DNA from: Cloacimonetes bacterium UBA5210
GTDB lineage: Bacteria > Cloacimonadota > Cloacimonadia > Cloacimonadales > Cloacimonadaceae
Length of the DNA stretch: 14,769 nucleotides
NCBI GenBank assembly: GCA_002412625.1
Contig: DHVK01000005.1
Coordinates: 1-14,769 of the forward strand
Direction of reading: 5' to 3'
The notes beneath the pieces are model-generated. The model saw only the letters and a program-made list of their open reading frames with translations, was not told where the DNA came from and did not search any database. The position numbers and the translations under genes were made by a program. Shown one piece after another: positions 7,772-14,769 of the stretch (within the stretch, counting starts at the first letter, position 1; the number at the start of each line of letters is the position of its first letter).

Positions 7772-9298
7772 TTAGTCGAGAATCTTCAAGATGCGGAGCT
7801 GGTTTGCAGAACGCCACAATGCCAGACAATCGGCCTTCTGATCCCTCTGTAAGTGCAGACTGCCGCTATCCAGATTCCAGATTCCGGCAAGCTCCGACAC
7901 CGATAAATCCTTGATGTACAAGGTCGGTTCCGGGTTTTTCTGCCCCCAGGGTAATAGCATTTCCAGCTGACCCCAGTTTTCGGAGTTCATCTCATCAAGG
8001 CTGCACTTGGTATCGAACGCGATTTCTTCGCCATTGTCCGGGGCTCTATAGTTCTCAAACAAGAACTCGTTGAAGCACTCCAGAAATCTATCATAAGAAC
8101 TAGTTTTCATGGTGAATCCTGCCGCTTTGACGTGTCCGCCAAACTGAAGGAGGTGTTCCTTGCAATGGGTGAATGCTTCCACCATATTGAACCCTTCCCC
8201 GCATCTGCCTTCGCAAACCATATTGCCGTTGTGGTGTTTCAGCATGATGGTGGGGATACCCAGGCGATTCACAATATAGGTGGATGCTGTACCCAGCAAA
8301 GAATAGGGGATTACGTCGTCATCATCGTAATACACAAAGAAATTGCCGATAAAATCTTCAGAGAGCGTATCCAGAAAGCCAAACACGCGGTTCAGCTCGC
8401 TCTCCCATTTATTCTTCTGCTCTTCCAGCCCTTCAAACAAGCGGGCTTTGGCGTCAGATAGCTGCAGGATAAAGCGCATTGCGGTGTGCTGCCCGCCCTC
8501 TTCCCTGCCGTTGGCGATAATCCTTGAGACGTAGGTGACAAAATTGAACACATCAGTAGGGCTTGCTACTCTGCTGTAGTTGCGCAGCAGAAACTGCACG
8601 GTTTGATCCTGCACGGCTTCAAAGTTGTTCAGCACATGGCGTACCAGAACCCGGTTCAAACCCTGCATGGGGACTTTGTCCGCGATAGAGCCGACTGCAG
8701 CCCAGAAATAGCTAGCTGGATCGATCGGATGCTCCCACTTCTTAGCCAGATAGCGGATCAGCATCAACGCTACTCCCACTCCTGCCAGAGCTTTGAAGGG
8801 ATAATTACAATAGGGCAATTGGGGATTCAGGATTGCGTAAGCATTGGGGATCATATCCGGTTGGATCAGATGATGATCCGTGATAATCACATCGCAGCCC
8901 AGCGCGTTGAGTTTGTCCACTCCATCCCGGGCCGAGATTCCGTTATCAACCGTGATAACCAGCTTGAATCCACCTTGACGGACATGCTCGATAAAACCTG
9001 CTTGAATCCCATGAGTCTCCAGATTCCGGTTGGGAAGATAATAGCTGTGGCGTTGATAACCGCAGCTATTGAGAAAGTTGTACAGGATATAAGTACTGGT
9101 CACGCCATCCGGATCGTCGTGCCCAAAGATAATCATGGGCTCGTTGTTGAAGATCGCTTCCCGGATTCGCTCCGCAACCTTGTCAATATTTGCGAACAGA
9201 CTCTCATCGGGAAGGTCTTCCAGATTCGTTTCAAGCTCATTAACATCAATGTTTCGGGCAGCGATTATGCGCTGATACAAACTACCATCGCTTACCAT
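7772..9298 (-). CDS. recJ: RecJ-like DHH-family single-stranded DNA exonuclease
   Basis: A 508-residue DHH phosphoesterase. Catalytic landmarks in order: motif I GHDDPDG (59-65), motif II VITVDNG with Asp118, motif III TDHH (140-143), LAGVGVAL (171-178), motif IV SIADKVP with Asp207, and the DHHA1 motif GGHVKAAGF (387-395). PWGQKNPEP (450-458) marks the RecJ-type C-terminal OB-like region. RecJ degrades single-stranded DNA 5' to 3' in repair and recombination with Mn/Mg. Motif I is unusual: where bacterial RecJ has D-x-D-x-DG, the first Asp is His (H60-D-D-P-D-G), as in NrnA or archaeal RecJ-like proteins. The protein is shorter than E. coli RecJ (577). The start codon shares one base with the upstream stop (TAATG), and a GGAGG lies about 10 nt before the start. 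A paralogue with another role, such as an oligonucleotide phosphodiesterase, is possible. Confidence 0.8.
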   Translation of the reverse strand: MVSDGSLYQRIIAARNIDVNELETNLEDLPDESLFANIDKVAERIREAIFNNEPMIIFGHDDPDGVTSTYILYNFLNSCGYQRHSYYLPNRNLETHGIQAGFIEHVRQGGFKLVITVDNGISARDGVDKLNALGCDVIITDHHLIQPDMIPNAYAILNPQLPYCNYPFKALAGVGVALMLIRYLAKKWEHPIDPASYFWAAVGSIADKVPMQGLNRVLVRHVLNNFEAVQDQTVQFLLRNYSRVASPTDVFNFVTYVSRIIANGREEGGQHTAMRFILQLSDAKARLFEGLEEQKNKWESELNRVFGFLDTLSEDFIGNFFVYYDDDDVIPYSLLGTASTYIVNRLGIPTIMLKHHNGNMVCEGRCGEGFNMVEAFTHCKEHLLQFGGHVKAAGFTMKTSSYDRFLECFNEFLFENYRAPDNGEEIAFDTKCSLDEMNSENWGQLEMLLPWGQKNPEPTLYIKDLSVSELAGIWNLDSGSLHLQRDQKADCLALWRSANQLRILKILD

Positions 9299-10500
9299 TA
9301 CTGAATATCCTCCGCCTGCGGGATCTCCCTGGGTGCGGTGCGGTCCGGAGCTCTGCTGATAATATCAAAACCGGTGAATCCGAAGAGCATCATAAAGCTT
9401 CTATCCTGAAGATTGTTTGTCTCCAGGGAACCTCTGGTCTGATACTGGAAACCGAGGTCGATTCTGTTTATATCGCCTTTCAAGGGAAAGCTAAAACCCG
9501 CACTGAAAGTGTTTTCATCCACATACTCTCCATTTTCGCTTTTGAAGGGAAGAGCTCTCAGAGAATATCCGGCCCGAAGCGGAAGCTTTTGATACCAATG
9601 CCTTTTGCGGGCAACCTCCGGTTCGTAGGCTATGCCAAATCCGGCTTTCCAGGAGTCTCTCAGGTTCTCGTCGGTTTCGGCAAAAGTTTCGTACACATAG
9701 TCTGTAGCTACTTTTATCTCCGGCGCGATCAACCCGGTGTAGCCCATGCCAATCGTAAGCGGTAGTTCGTAAGATGTATCCTCTGTATCCCCGCTGTTGA
9801 TGAAACTTGTCCATTTCTTTTCGCCCTCCAGTTTCACCGGAAGCGTGGCGTAAGCGCCGAAAGCATGATCATGATAGCTCTGCACGGCACCAAAACTGAG
9901 GCTGGGGTTCTTGTAGTTCTTCTTCATACTTTCGCTGGTGGGCACGGTGTTACTGGATGAGGTTTGTTCAAACACGCGGTTGTCGTGACCCAGGAAGTAA
10001 TTTCCGGAAAGCCCCAAACTCAGATTCTTGTAGCGGTAGCTATAGATGAGATCAGCCCGATACAGATACTTGTCGGTTTCCTGACGCTCGATCGTAAGGC
10101 TGTCTATCCGGGTTTGGTTCTTCACCACGCCATTGGCCTGTGAGAGAAACTGAAAGCCGAAACGGTGACGCTTTACGGGGATGGACACAGTGAAATACGG
10201 GAAATCAAGCGAGTCGTCGCGGAAACTCTGTTCCTCGTTGTTATACTTCGATTTGTAGTTTGTATAGCCAAAGATCAATCCTGTGCCAAATAGTGTCTTG
10301 TTGTCGGTGTTGCTTTGAGCCGGATTGGCATAGCCAGTATTGTAGCGAAACACATCGCTGGAGCCGGTATCGCCCATACCGAGGCTGTAAACATCGCGAC
10401 CGTAATATTGAATCGGGTAGCCATCGTAAGAAAAGATGGAATTCCCGCCCCAAAGTGAGGCCGCAAACATGCAACACGTCAATATAACCAATTTCTTCAT
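9298..10500 (-). CDS. Putative outer-membrane beta-barrel protein, FadL/PorV-like
   Basis: A 400-residue secreted protein. The N-terminus is a signal peptide (MKK, hydrophobic core 4-17, likely cleavage near Gly18-Gly19). The mature start has YYGRDVYSLGMGDTG followed by YANPA (57-61), the glycine-rich and NPA arrangement typical of OMPP1/FadL- and PorV-type barrels. The rest alternates amphipathic strands rich in Tyr, Phe and Gly with polar loops, as expected for a 12- to 14-strand barrel. The last strand region (LMLFGFTGFD-like) is followed by a polar, Pro- and charge-rich tail of about 20 residues rather than ending in an aromatic. Function and cargo are unknown. Its ATG overlaps the tatD stop as ATGA, with AGGA 8 nt upstream, and its stop overlaps the recJ-like start. 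No T9SS gene is seen nearby, so a PorV role should not be assumed. Confidence 0.65.
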   Translation of the reverse strand: MKKLVILTCCMFAASLWGGNSIFSYDGYPIQYYGRDVYSLGMGDTGSSDVFRYNTGYANPAQSNTDNKTLFGTGLIFGYTNYKSKYNNEEQSFRDDSLDFPYFTVSIPVKRHRFGFQFLSQANGVVKNQTRIDSLTIERQETDKYLYRADLIYSYRYKNLSLGLSGNYFLGHDNRVFEQTSSSNTVPTSESMKKNYKNPSLSFGAVQSYHDHAFGAYATLPVKLEGEKKWTSFINSGDTEDTSYELPLTIGMGYTGLIAPEIKVATDYVYETFAETDENLRDSWKAGFGIAYEPEVARKRHWYQKLPLRAGYSLRALPFKSENGEYVDENTFSAGFSFPLKGDINRIDLGFQYQTRGSLETNNLQDRSFMMLFGFTGFDIISRAPDRTAPREIPQAEDIQ

Positions 10501-11288
10501 TTCTTATGTCCTGCTTTATGATGTTTTATCGGATCCGGTGGCACACGGAAGAACTTCATCGCATTGTTGAACGATGCTTCCGCTACTTCTTTGGGAGTAA
10601 TCCCCTTGATTTCCGCAATCTTTTCTGCTACCAAATGTAACAGTAATGGCGAGTTACGCTGCCCTCTGTGCGGGTGAGGGGGCAGATATGGGCAATCCGT
10701 CTCGATCATGAATCTATCCATCGGCACCAAACGCACCACATCGTCCAGCTGAGAATTACTGTAGGTAATGCTGCCGGTAAAACTCATCATCCAGCCCGCA
10801 TCTAGCACCTGCTGGGCAAAGACGATATCTCCGGAAAAACAATGGAACACTGCTTCTTTCACGCTTTCCTGCTTGAGGATGTTATAGCATTCCTGATGTG
10901 CCTGGCGATCATGAACCACCACCGGGAGATCATACTCCACGGCCAGATGTGCCTGATTGGCAAATACTTCTCTCTGCACCGGATAGGGCGATAGATTTCG
11001 GAAAAAATCTAAGCCGATCTCTCCGATGGCAAGCACCTTCTTTTCGCGAGCGTGCTTTTTCACCAGTTCAGCATCAAAATCCTGAGCGTCATGAGGATGA
11101 AAGCCCACTGTGGCAAAGATGTGCAAATGTTTCTTGGCGAGTTCCAGAGAAGACAGCGCCGTTTCTTTATTGTATGATACGTTGATGACATATTCGATTC
11201 CACTGGCAAAGCATTTGTTTATGAGGCCCTCCCGGTCAGAATCAAATTCCGGCAGATCCAGATGCGCATGAGTCTCAAAAAGCTTCAT
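10497..11288 (-). CDS. tatD: TatD family metal-dependent deoxyribonuclease
   Basis: A 263-residue TIM-barrel hydrolase. Metal and active-site residues are all present: HAHLD (7-11, His7 and His9), GFHPH (62-66), GEIGLDF (89-95, Glu90), His126 in VVHDR, HCFSGD (149-154, His149) and ETDCPYL (196-202, Asp198), followed by the RGQRN segment. TatD enzymes are 3'-5' DNA exonucleases linked to DNA repair and DNA fragmentation. The frame is open 59 codons further upstream to 11465, but that would overlap rsmE by 56 nt and add residues unlike the family. Members begin M-x-x-x-x-T-H-A-H, so ATG at 11288 is chosen. An AAGGGG about 14 nt upstream is a distant ribosome binding site. It is the first gene of the tight eight-gene run. 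Confidence 0.9.
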   Translation of the reverse strand: MKLFETHAHLDLPEFDSDREGLINKCFASGIEYVINVSYNKETALSSLELAKKHLHIFATVGFHPHDAQDFDAELVKKHAREKKVLAIGEIGLDFFRNLSPYPVQREVFANQAHLAVEYDLPVVVHDRQAHQECYNILKQESVKEAVFHCFSGDIVFAQQVLDAGWMMSFTGSITYSNSQLDDVVRLVPMDRFMIETDCPYLPPHPHRGQRNSPLLLHLVAEKIAEIKGITPKEVAEASFNNAMKFFRVPPDPIKHHKAGHKK

Positions 11289-11327
11289 GGTTTGTTGTTT
11301 AACCCCTTGTTTATCGTTTGTGCCAAA

Positions 11328-11354
11328 GTATATCGCCTTCTCTATCTTGTCAAA
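11328..11354 (-). promoter_or_regulatory. Candidate sigma-70-type promoter for the tatD-to-tamB run
   Basis: On the minus strand a perfect TTGACA (11354-11349) is followed after 15 nt by TATACT (11333-11328), which matches TATAAT at five of six positions. It lies in the only sizeable gap (121 bp) before tatD, about 40 nt upstream of the chosen start codon. The 15-nt spacing is shorter than the usual 16-18, so strength is uncertain, and FCB-group promoters can differ from this consensus. Confidence 0.35.
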
Positions 11355-11409
11355 GAGAATTTTGTCCCTGAGGATAGTGCAGTCGTCAAACCGTGGCAAT
11401 AATTCACTA

Positions 11410-12132
11410 CTAAGCCTGGCTTCCTTGCCGGCTCTCCCGCAAAAGCTGAAACTGGGAAGCCACACAAATTGCCGCGGTCTCAGCCCGCATGATTAGCCGG
11501 CTGATGCAGATCGAGGCGATATCCTGCATCAATACATGCTCCGCTTCACTGAATCCGCCTTCCGGGCCAATGATGAAACAGGGTCTGCCCGTGATCCGGA
11601 TATTGCTCAACCACGTAAGCTGTTCTTTTTCGGAACATAGTAATGGCTGAAATCCCTGCTCCACCATTTCCGCCAAAGCCTCCGCCAGAGGGAGGACACT
11701 GTGCAGCTTGGGCAGCCAAGGATTGTCACATTGTTTAATTGCCGCCAGAGCGATTTTTTCGAAGCGCGCAACGGTATTCCGTCCCTCATCCCGAACCGTA
11801 TGCTCCGTAATGATCGGGAAGAACTCGCTCACGCCCAGTTCGGTGCATTTTTCTACCACCATTTCGTCGTGGTGATTCTTCAGCAAGGCAAAAGCTATGG
11901 CAAAGTCCGGTTCCGGCATCAGGTGTTCCAGAATCTTCACCGGCTCGAGCGATGCCCTGCGTTTTCCGAGCTCCAGCACCTTGCATTCTGCCACTAGGCC
12001 GTTGCCCCCGGTGATCTTGATCATCGCGTCTGCTCCGATCCGCTTCACCCGGCTGAGGTGATGAAACTCCTCATTTTCCAAGATCAGTTCAGTGCTGTCT
12101 TTACTTAATTGGGGATAGTAGAAAGAAGGCAT
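11410..12132 (-). CDS. rsmE: 16S rRNA (uracil-1498-N3)-methyltransferase RsmE
   Basis: A 240-residue SPOUT-fold methyltransferase that adds a methyl group to N3 of U1498 in 16S rRNA using S-adenosylmethionine. It has an N-terminal PUA-like domain (about 1-70) with HHLSRVKRI (24-32). The catalytic domain carries EKCTELGV (94-101), FIIGPEGGFS (186-195) at the knot and RAETA (216-220). All are standard RsmE motifs and the length is normal. The start lies 2 nt after the dnaJ stop, with no strong ribosome binding site of its own, suggesting coupling to dnaJ. The dnaJ-rsmE neighbourhood is known from many Firmicutes, where prmA usually sits between; here it does not. Confidence 0.92.
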   Translation of the reverse strand: MPSFYYPQLSKDSTELILENEEFHHLSRVKRIGADAMIKITGGNGLVAECKVLELGKRRASLEPVKILEHLMPEPDFAIAFALLKNHHDEMVVEKCTELGVSEFFPIITEHTVRDEGRNTVARFEKIALAAIKQCDNPWLPKLHSVLPLAEALAEMVEQGFQPLLCSEKEQLTWLSNIRITGRPCFIIGPEGGFSEAEHVLMQDIASICISRLIMRAETAAICVASQFQLLRESRQGSQA

Positions 12133-12134
12133 CT

Positions 12135-13286
12135 TTAGCTGAAGATATCTCTTAGTTTGCTGAAGAATCCCTTACCGGGCTTCAGCTCGCGTTTATCGTC
12201 AAATTCCTTCAGCTTGAGATATAGGTCGGATTCATCCTTGCTGATTTTGGATGGAATCACCACCACGATCCGCACAATCTCATCGCCCTTACTGTATGTA
12301 TTCAGACCCTGGATTCCCTGACCCTTCAGCCTGAACAATCTGCCGCTCTGAGTACCCGCGGGAATCTTCATCTTCACTTTTCCACTCAGGGTCGGCACCA
12401 GGATTTCATCTCCCAATACCGCTTGTGATACAGACACCGGGAATTCCATCACGATATCGTTACCATGGCGTTCAAACAAGTCATCCTGCTTTTCATGAAT
12501 CAAGACCAGGATGTCTCCCCGGGCTCCGCCACGGGGACCCACGTTGCCTTGACCGCGCAGACGGATATACTGGTTCTCTTCCACTCCGGCGGGGATCTTC
12601 ACGCTGATTTCTTTCACTTTGCCCATGCGGCCTTCGCCATAGCATTTGCTGCATTTATTCTTGATGATCTTGCCTTCTCCCCGGCAGGAAGGACATTCAG
12701 AAACTGTCTGCATTTGCCCGAACAGGGATTGCCGCACCTGACGCACTTGTCCCGTACCCCGGCATTGAGTGCAGCTTTCGGAGTTACCGTCCGCGCTCCC
12801 GGAGCCGTCACACTTGTCGCAAGCTTCTTTGGTGCTGATCTTGATCTTTTTCTCCGCACCATCGGCGATTTCTTTCAAACTTAGGGAAAGCTCTATCTGC
12901 AGATCTTCTCCGCGGTTCGAGCTTCTGCCGGAGGATCGGGAACCGAAACCACCGCCAAACAAGCCTTCAAAGATCGAGGAAAATCCGTCACCAAAGATAT
13001 CGTTCAGATCACTACGATGGGTGAAATTGTCCCAACTGAAACCACCCGCGCCAAATTGGCTCTCCACTCCGGCATGTCCATATTGGTCATAGAGCTGCCG
13101 TTTATCCTTGTCGGAAAGAACCTCATAGGCTTCGCTGGCTTCCTTGAACATCTCTTCGGCTTCCTTGTTATCAGGATTTTTATCCGGATGATATTGCATT
13201 GCCAGCTTGCGGTAGGCCTTCTTTATCGTTGCTTCGTCGGAGTGCTTATCCACACCCAGAACTTCGTAATAATCGCGTTTCGCCAT
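12135..13286 (-). CDS. dnaJ: Chaperone DnaJ (type I Hsp40)
   Basis: A 383-residue co-chaperone that delivers substrates to DnaK and stimulates its ATPase. The J domain (1-70) has HPD at 33-35. A Gly/Phe-rich linker (about 75-125) contains DLNDIFGD. The zinc domain has four CxxCxGxG repeats beginning at Cys156, Cys172, Cys198 and Cys212, all intact. Two C-terminal substrate-binding barrels follow (about 225-350), and the end is a short amphipathic tail. The start is well supported: AGGAGA ends 4 nt before the ATG, and the protein opens MAKRDYYEVLGV as expected. It lies 107 bp downstream of dnaK, separated by two hairpins that may adjust its expression relative to dnaK. Confidence 0.97.
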   Translation of the reverse strand: MAKRDYYEVLGVDKHSDEATIKKAYRKLAMQYHPDKNPDNKEAEEMFKEASEAYEVLSDKDKRQLYDQYGHAGVESQFGAGGFSWDNFTHRSDLNDIFGDGFSSIFEGLFGGGFGSRSSGRSSNRGEDLQIELSLSLKEIADGAEKKIKISTKEACDKCDGSGSADGNSESCTQCRGTGQVRQVRQSLFGQMQTVSECPSCRGEGKIIKNKCSKCYGEGRMGKVKEISVKIPAGVEENQYIRLRGQGNVGPRGGARGDILVLIHEKQDDLFERHGNDIVMEFPVSVSQAVLGDEILVPTLSGKVKMKIPAGTQSGRLFRLKGQGIQGLNTYSKGDEIVRIVVVIPSKISKDESDLYLKLKEFDDKRELKPGKGFFSKLRDIFS

Positions 13287-13296
13287 CTTGTCTCCT

Positions 13297-13333
13297 AAAA
13301 AAATTAGTATTCCGCAGGCATTTATTGCGGAAT
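13297..13333 (-). terminator. Hairpin plus T7 tract in front of dnaJ: possible attenuator
   Basis: On the minus strand, ATTCCGCA (13333-13326), a 9-nt loop and TGCGGAAT (13316-13309) form a perfect 8-bp stem. After ACTAA comes a run of seven T (13303-13297), which runs directly into the dnaJ ribosome binding site AGGAGA. The arrangement resembles a weak or partial intrinsic terminator between dnaK and dnaJ. Five bases separate stem and T-run, so full termination is unlikely. The 8-N9-8 geometry recalls a CIRCE-like operator, but the arm sequence is not CIRCE. Confidence 0.5.
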
Positions 13334-13353
13334 CAATATATCAAAATCAACGA

Positions 13354-13381
13354 TGGGGATAACCCCGCAGAGCTATCCCCA
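13354..13381 (-). other. Hairpin just after dnaK
   Basis: On the minus strand TGGGGATA (13381-13374) pairs perfectly with TATCCCCA (13361-13354) around a 12-nt loop. It begins 12 nt after the dnaK stop codon. No immediate U-run follows, only scattered T in the next 20 nt, so it looks more like an RNA 3'-end stabiliser or a weak terminator than a full one. With the second hairpin nearer dnaJ, it may help set a higher dnaK than dnaJ level. Confidence 0.45.
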
Positions 13382-13393
13382 CATATTGCTTTA

Positions 13394-14769
13394 TTATTTA
13401 TCGTCTACAACCTCAAAATCGGCATCAATCGGTCCGTTATCCTGCTTCTCGGCAGAACTCTGCTGATTGGCAAAATCTTCGGGATTGAAACCCTGCGCGT
13501 TGGGGTCGAAGCCCGCGCCACCGCCGCCTTGTTGCTGTTGCATATTGGCATAGATGATTTCGCCCAGGTGTTGCGCTTTTTTCGAGAGACTCTCTTTGAT
13601 CTGATCCAATTGTTCTTTCTCGCTTACTTTGTCAAGCTGTTCTTTGGCACTCTTCAGTTCAGTCTCTAGTTCGCTTTTCTCTGTTTCAGACAGTTTATCG
13701 CCATATTCTGCCAGGCTTTTTTCCGTGCTGAAGATCAATGCATCCAGTTCGTTTTTGGCGCTTACAAATTCCTGACGCTTCTTATCATCCTCGGCATGCA
13801 ACTCGGCATCTTTGATCATGCGGTCGATATCTTCCTTGTCGATGCTGCCGGCACGGTCGATCTTGATCGATTGCTCTTTACCGGTGCCTTTGTCTTTGGC
13901 GGATACATGCAGGATACCATTGGCATCGATGTCGAAAGTGACTTCGATCTGCGGTACTCCGCGCGGAGCGGAAGGTATGCCAACGAGGTCGAATCTGCCC
14001 AAACTCTTATTATCCGGGGCCATAGGGCGTTCACCCTGCACCACATGAATTGTCACTGCGGTTTGATTATCCGCGGCGGTCGAAAACACCTGGCTCTTCT
14101 TGGTCGGAATCGTGGTGTTGCGCGGAATCAGAGCCGTCATCATATTGCCCAAAGTCTCGATTCCCAAAGACAGCGGAGTTACATCCAACAGCAATACATC
14201 AGAAACCTTATCGTCACCGGACAGAATTGCGCCCTGGATCGAAGCACCGATAGCGACCACTTCATCAGGGTTCAAGCTCCGGTTCACTTTCTTGCCAAAG
14301 AACTTCTCCACCGCTTCGCCCACTGCCGGGATACGGGTGCTGCCACCCACCATCAATACTTCCTGAATGTCCGCAGTACTCAGCTTGGCATCTGCCAAAG
14401 CCTTTTTACATGGCCCCAGAGTGCGCTCCACCAGTTCTGAAGTAAGGCGGTTGAACTCAGCCAGACTCAGATCCAGATTCAGGTGTTTTGGTCCGGTCGC
14501 GTCTGCCGTAATAAAGGGCAGGTTGATGTTTGTGGTCTGAGTTCCGGAAAGCTCGATCTTGGCTTTTTCTGCTGCCTCACGCAGACGTTGCAAGGCCATG
14601 GCGTCTTTGGAAAGGTCGATCCCTTCCTGCTTTTTGAACTGCTCCAAGATCCAGTCGATCACCCGTTTATCAAAATCATCGCCACCCAAATGAGTGTCAC
14701 CGTGGGTAGAAAGCACTTCCACCACGCCGGATGAGATATCCAATATCGAGATGTCGAAGGTGCCGCCGC
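13394..14769 (-). CDS. dnaK: Chaperone DnaK (Hsp70), 5' end beyond the window
   Basis: The visible 457 codons cover most of DnaK from the GGTFDIS phosphate-binding segment onward; roughly the first 195 residues lie outside the window. No start codon is present: an apparent start at 14743 is only an internal TTG (Leu in ISILDIS). Seen in order: GGTFDIS, GDTHLGGDDFD, the adenosine motif GGSTRIPAV, the interdomain linker LLLDVTPLSLGIE, the substrate-binding beta domain through DIDANGILHVSAKDK, and the helical lid. A Gln/Gly-rich linker leads to the usual acidic end DADFEVVDDK. It is the ATP-driven Hsp70 that folds and protects proteins in the cytoplasm. dnaJ follows downstream. grpE and hrcA, if linked, would lie beyond the window edge. 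Confidence 0.97.
   Translation of the reverse strand, partial: GGTFDISILDISSGVVEVLSTHGDTHLGGDDFDKRVIDWILEQFKKQEGIDLSKDAMALQRLREAAEKAKIELSGTQTTNINLPFITADATGPKHLNLDLSLAEFNRLTSELVERTLGPCKKALADAKLSTADIQEVLMVGGSTRIPAVGEAVEKFFGKKVNRSLNPDEVVAIGASIQGAILSGDDKVSDVLLLDVTPLSLGIETLGNMMTALIPRNTTIPTKKSQVFSTAADNQTAVTIHVVQGERPMAPDNKSLGRFDLVGIPSAPRGVPQIEVTFDIDANGILHVSAKDKGTGKEQSIKIDRAGSIDKEDIDRMIKDAELHAEDDKKRQEFVSAKNELDALIFSTEKSLAEYGDKLSETEKSELETELKSAKEQLDKVSEKEQLDQIKESLSKKAQHLGEIIYANMQQQQGGGGAGFDPNAQGFNPEDFANQQSSAEKQDNGPIDADFEVVDDK

Noticed and set aside
8603..9304. 233-codon plus-strand open frame opposite the recJ-like gene
   Set aside because: It is antisense to a gene with clear catalytic motifs, and its translation shows no domain or start signal that I recognise.
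13309..13333. CIRCE heat-shock operator before dnaJ
   Set aside because: The 9-nt spacer fits, but the arms (ATTCCGCA/TGCGGAAT) do not match the TTAGCACTC/GAGTGCTAA consensus, so it is listed as a hairpin instead.
13796..14440. 214-codon plus-strand open frame opposite dnaK
   Set aside because: It lies wholly antisense to a strongly conserved dnaK region. Long antisense frames opposite dnaK are a known by-product of its codon usage. No ribosome binding site or recognisable domain is seen.
14741..14743. TTG at 14743 as the dnaK start codon
   Set aside because: The frame continues upstream with GGTFDISI, a conserved internal DnaK segment, so the gene runs off the window and this is an internal Leu codon.
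1..14769. CRISPR arrays, tRNA or rRNA genes, insertion sequences
   Set aside because: No regularly spaced repeats, RNA gene signatures or transposase-like proteins were seen. Almost the whole window is filled by the listed genes.

Overview
The window is a gene-dense stretch of about 14.8 kb from a diderm (outer-membrane) bacterium. All eleven protein genes lie on the minus strand, so transcription runs from high to low coordinates. The envelope genes (a Lol-type lipoprotein transporter, TamB, and a FadL/PorV-like beta-barrel with a signal peptide) show an outer membrane is present. The moderate GC content, very tight gene packing and protein style suggest the FCB group. Candidatus Cloacimonadota is my best guess, but it is a low-confidence impression because no marker gene here settles the phylum.

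Layout in the direction of transcription. (1) 14769-11410, proteostasis and translation: the 3' part of dnaK (cut by the window edge), a 107-bp gap with two hairpins, dnaJ, and rsmE starting 2 nt after dnaJ. In many Firmicutes the order is hrcA-grpE-dnaK-dnaJ-prmA-rsmE. Here the dnaK-dnaJ-rsmE part is kept and prmA is absent between dnaJ and rsmE. (2) A 121-bp gap with a promoter-like sequence. (3) 11288-247, a tightly packed run of eight genes: tatD nuclease, an outer-membrane beta-barrel protein, a RecJ-like DHH exonuclease, a SEC59/VTE5-like membrane lipid kinase, a DPM1/GtrB-like glycosyltransferase, a LolC/E-type permease, the LolD ATPase, and TamB. Junctions are stop/start overlaps of 1, 4, 8 or 14 nt, or gaps of about 11 nt or less. 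This points to a single transcript with translational coupling, ending at an intrinsic terminator at 166-187. (4) 1-246 has no convincing gene. Its first 160 bases are strikingly G+T-rich on the plus strand.

Functionally, the window joins a chaperone block to a mixed block where two nucleic-acid enzymes (TatD, RecJ-like) flank an outer-membrane protein. Five envelope and lipid genes follow. The pairing of a polyprenol/lipid kinase-like gene with a polyprenyl-phosphate glycosyltransferase, directly upstream of lolC-lolD-tamB, is the most suggestive context here. It could be an envelope module that makes or recycles a lipid carrier, loads it with sugar, and is co-expressed with lipoprotein and phospholipid transport. 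That joint role is inference. Individually the families are known, and I see no clear evidence of a mobile element, CRISPR array, RNA gene or wholly new system.
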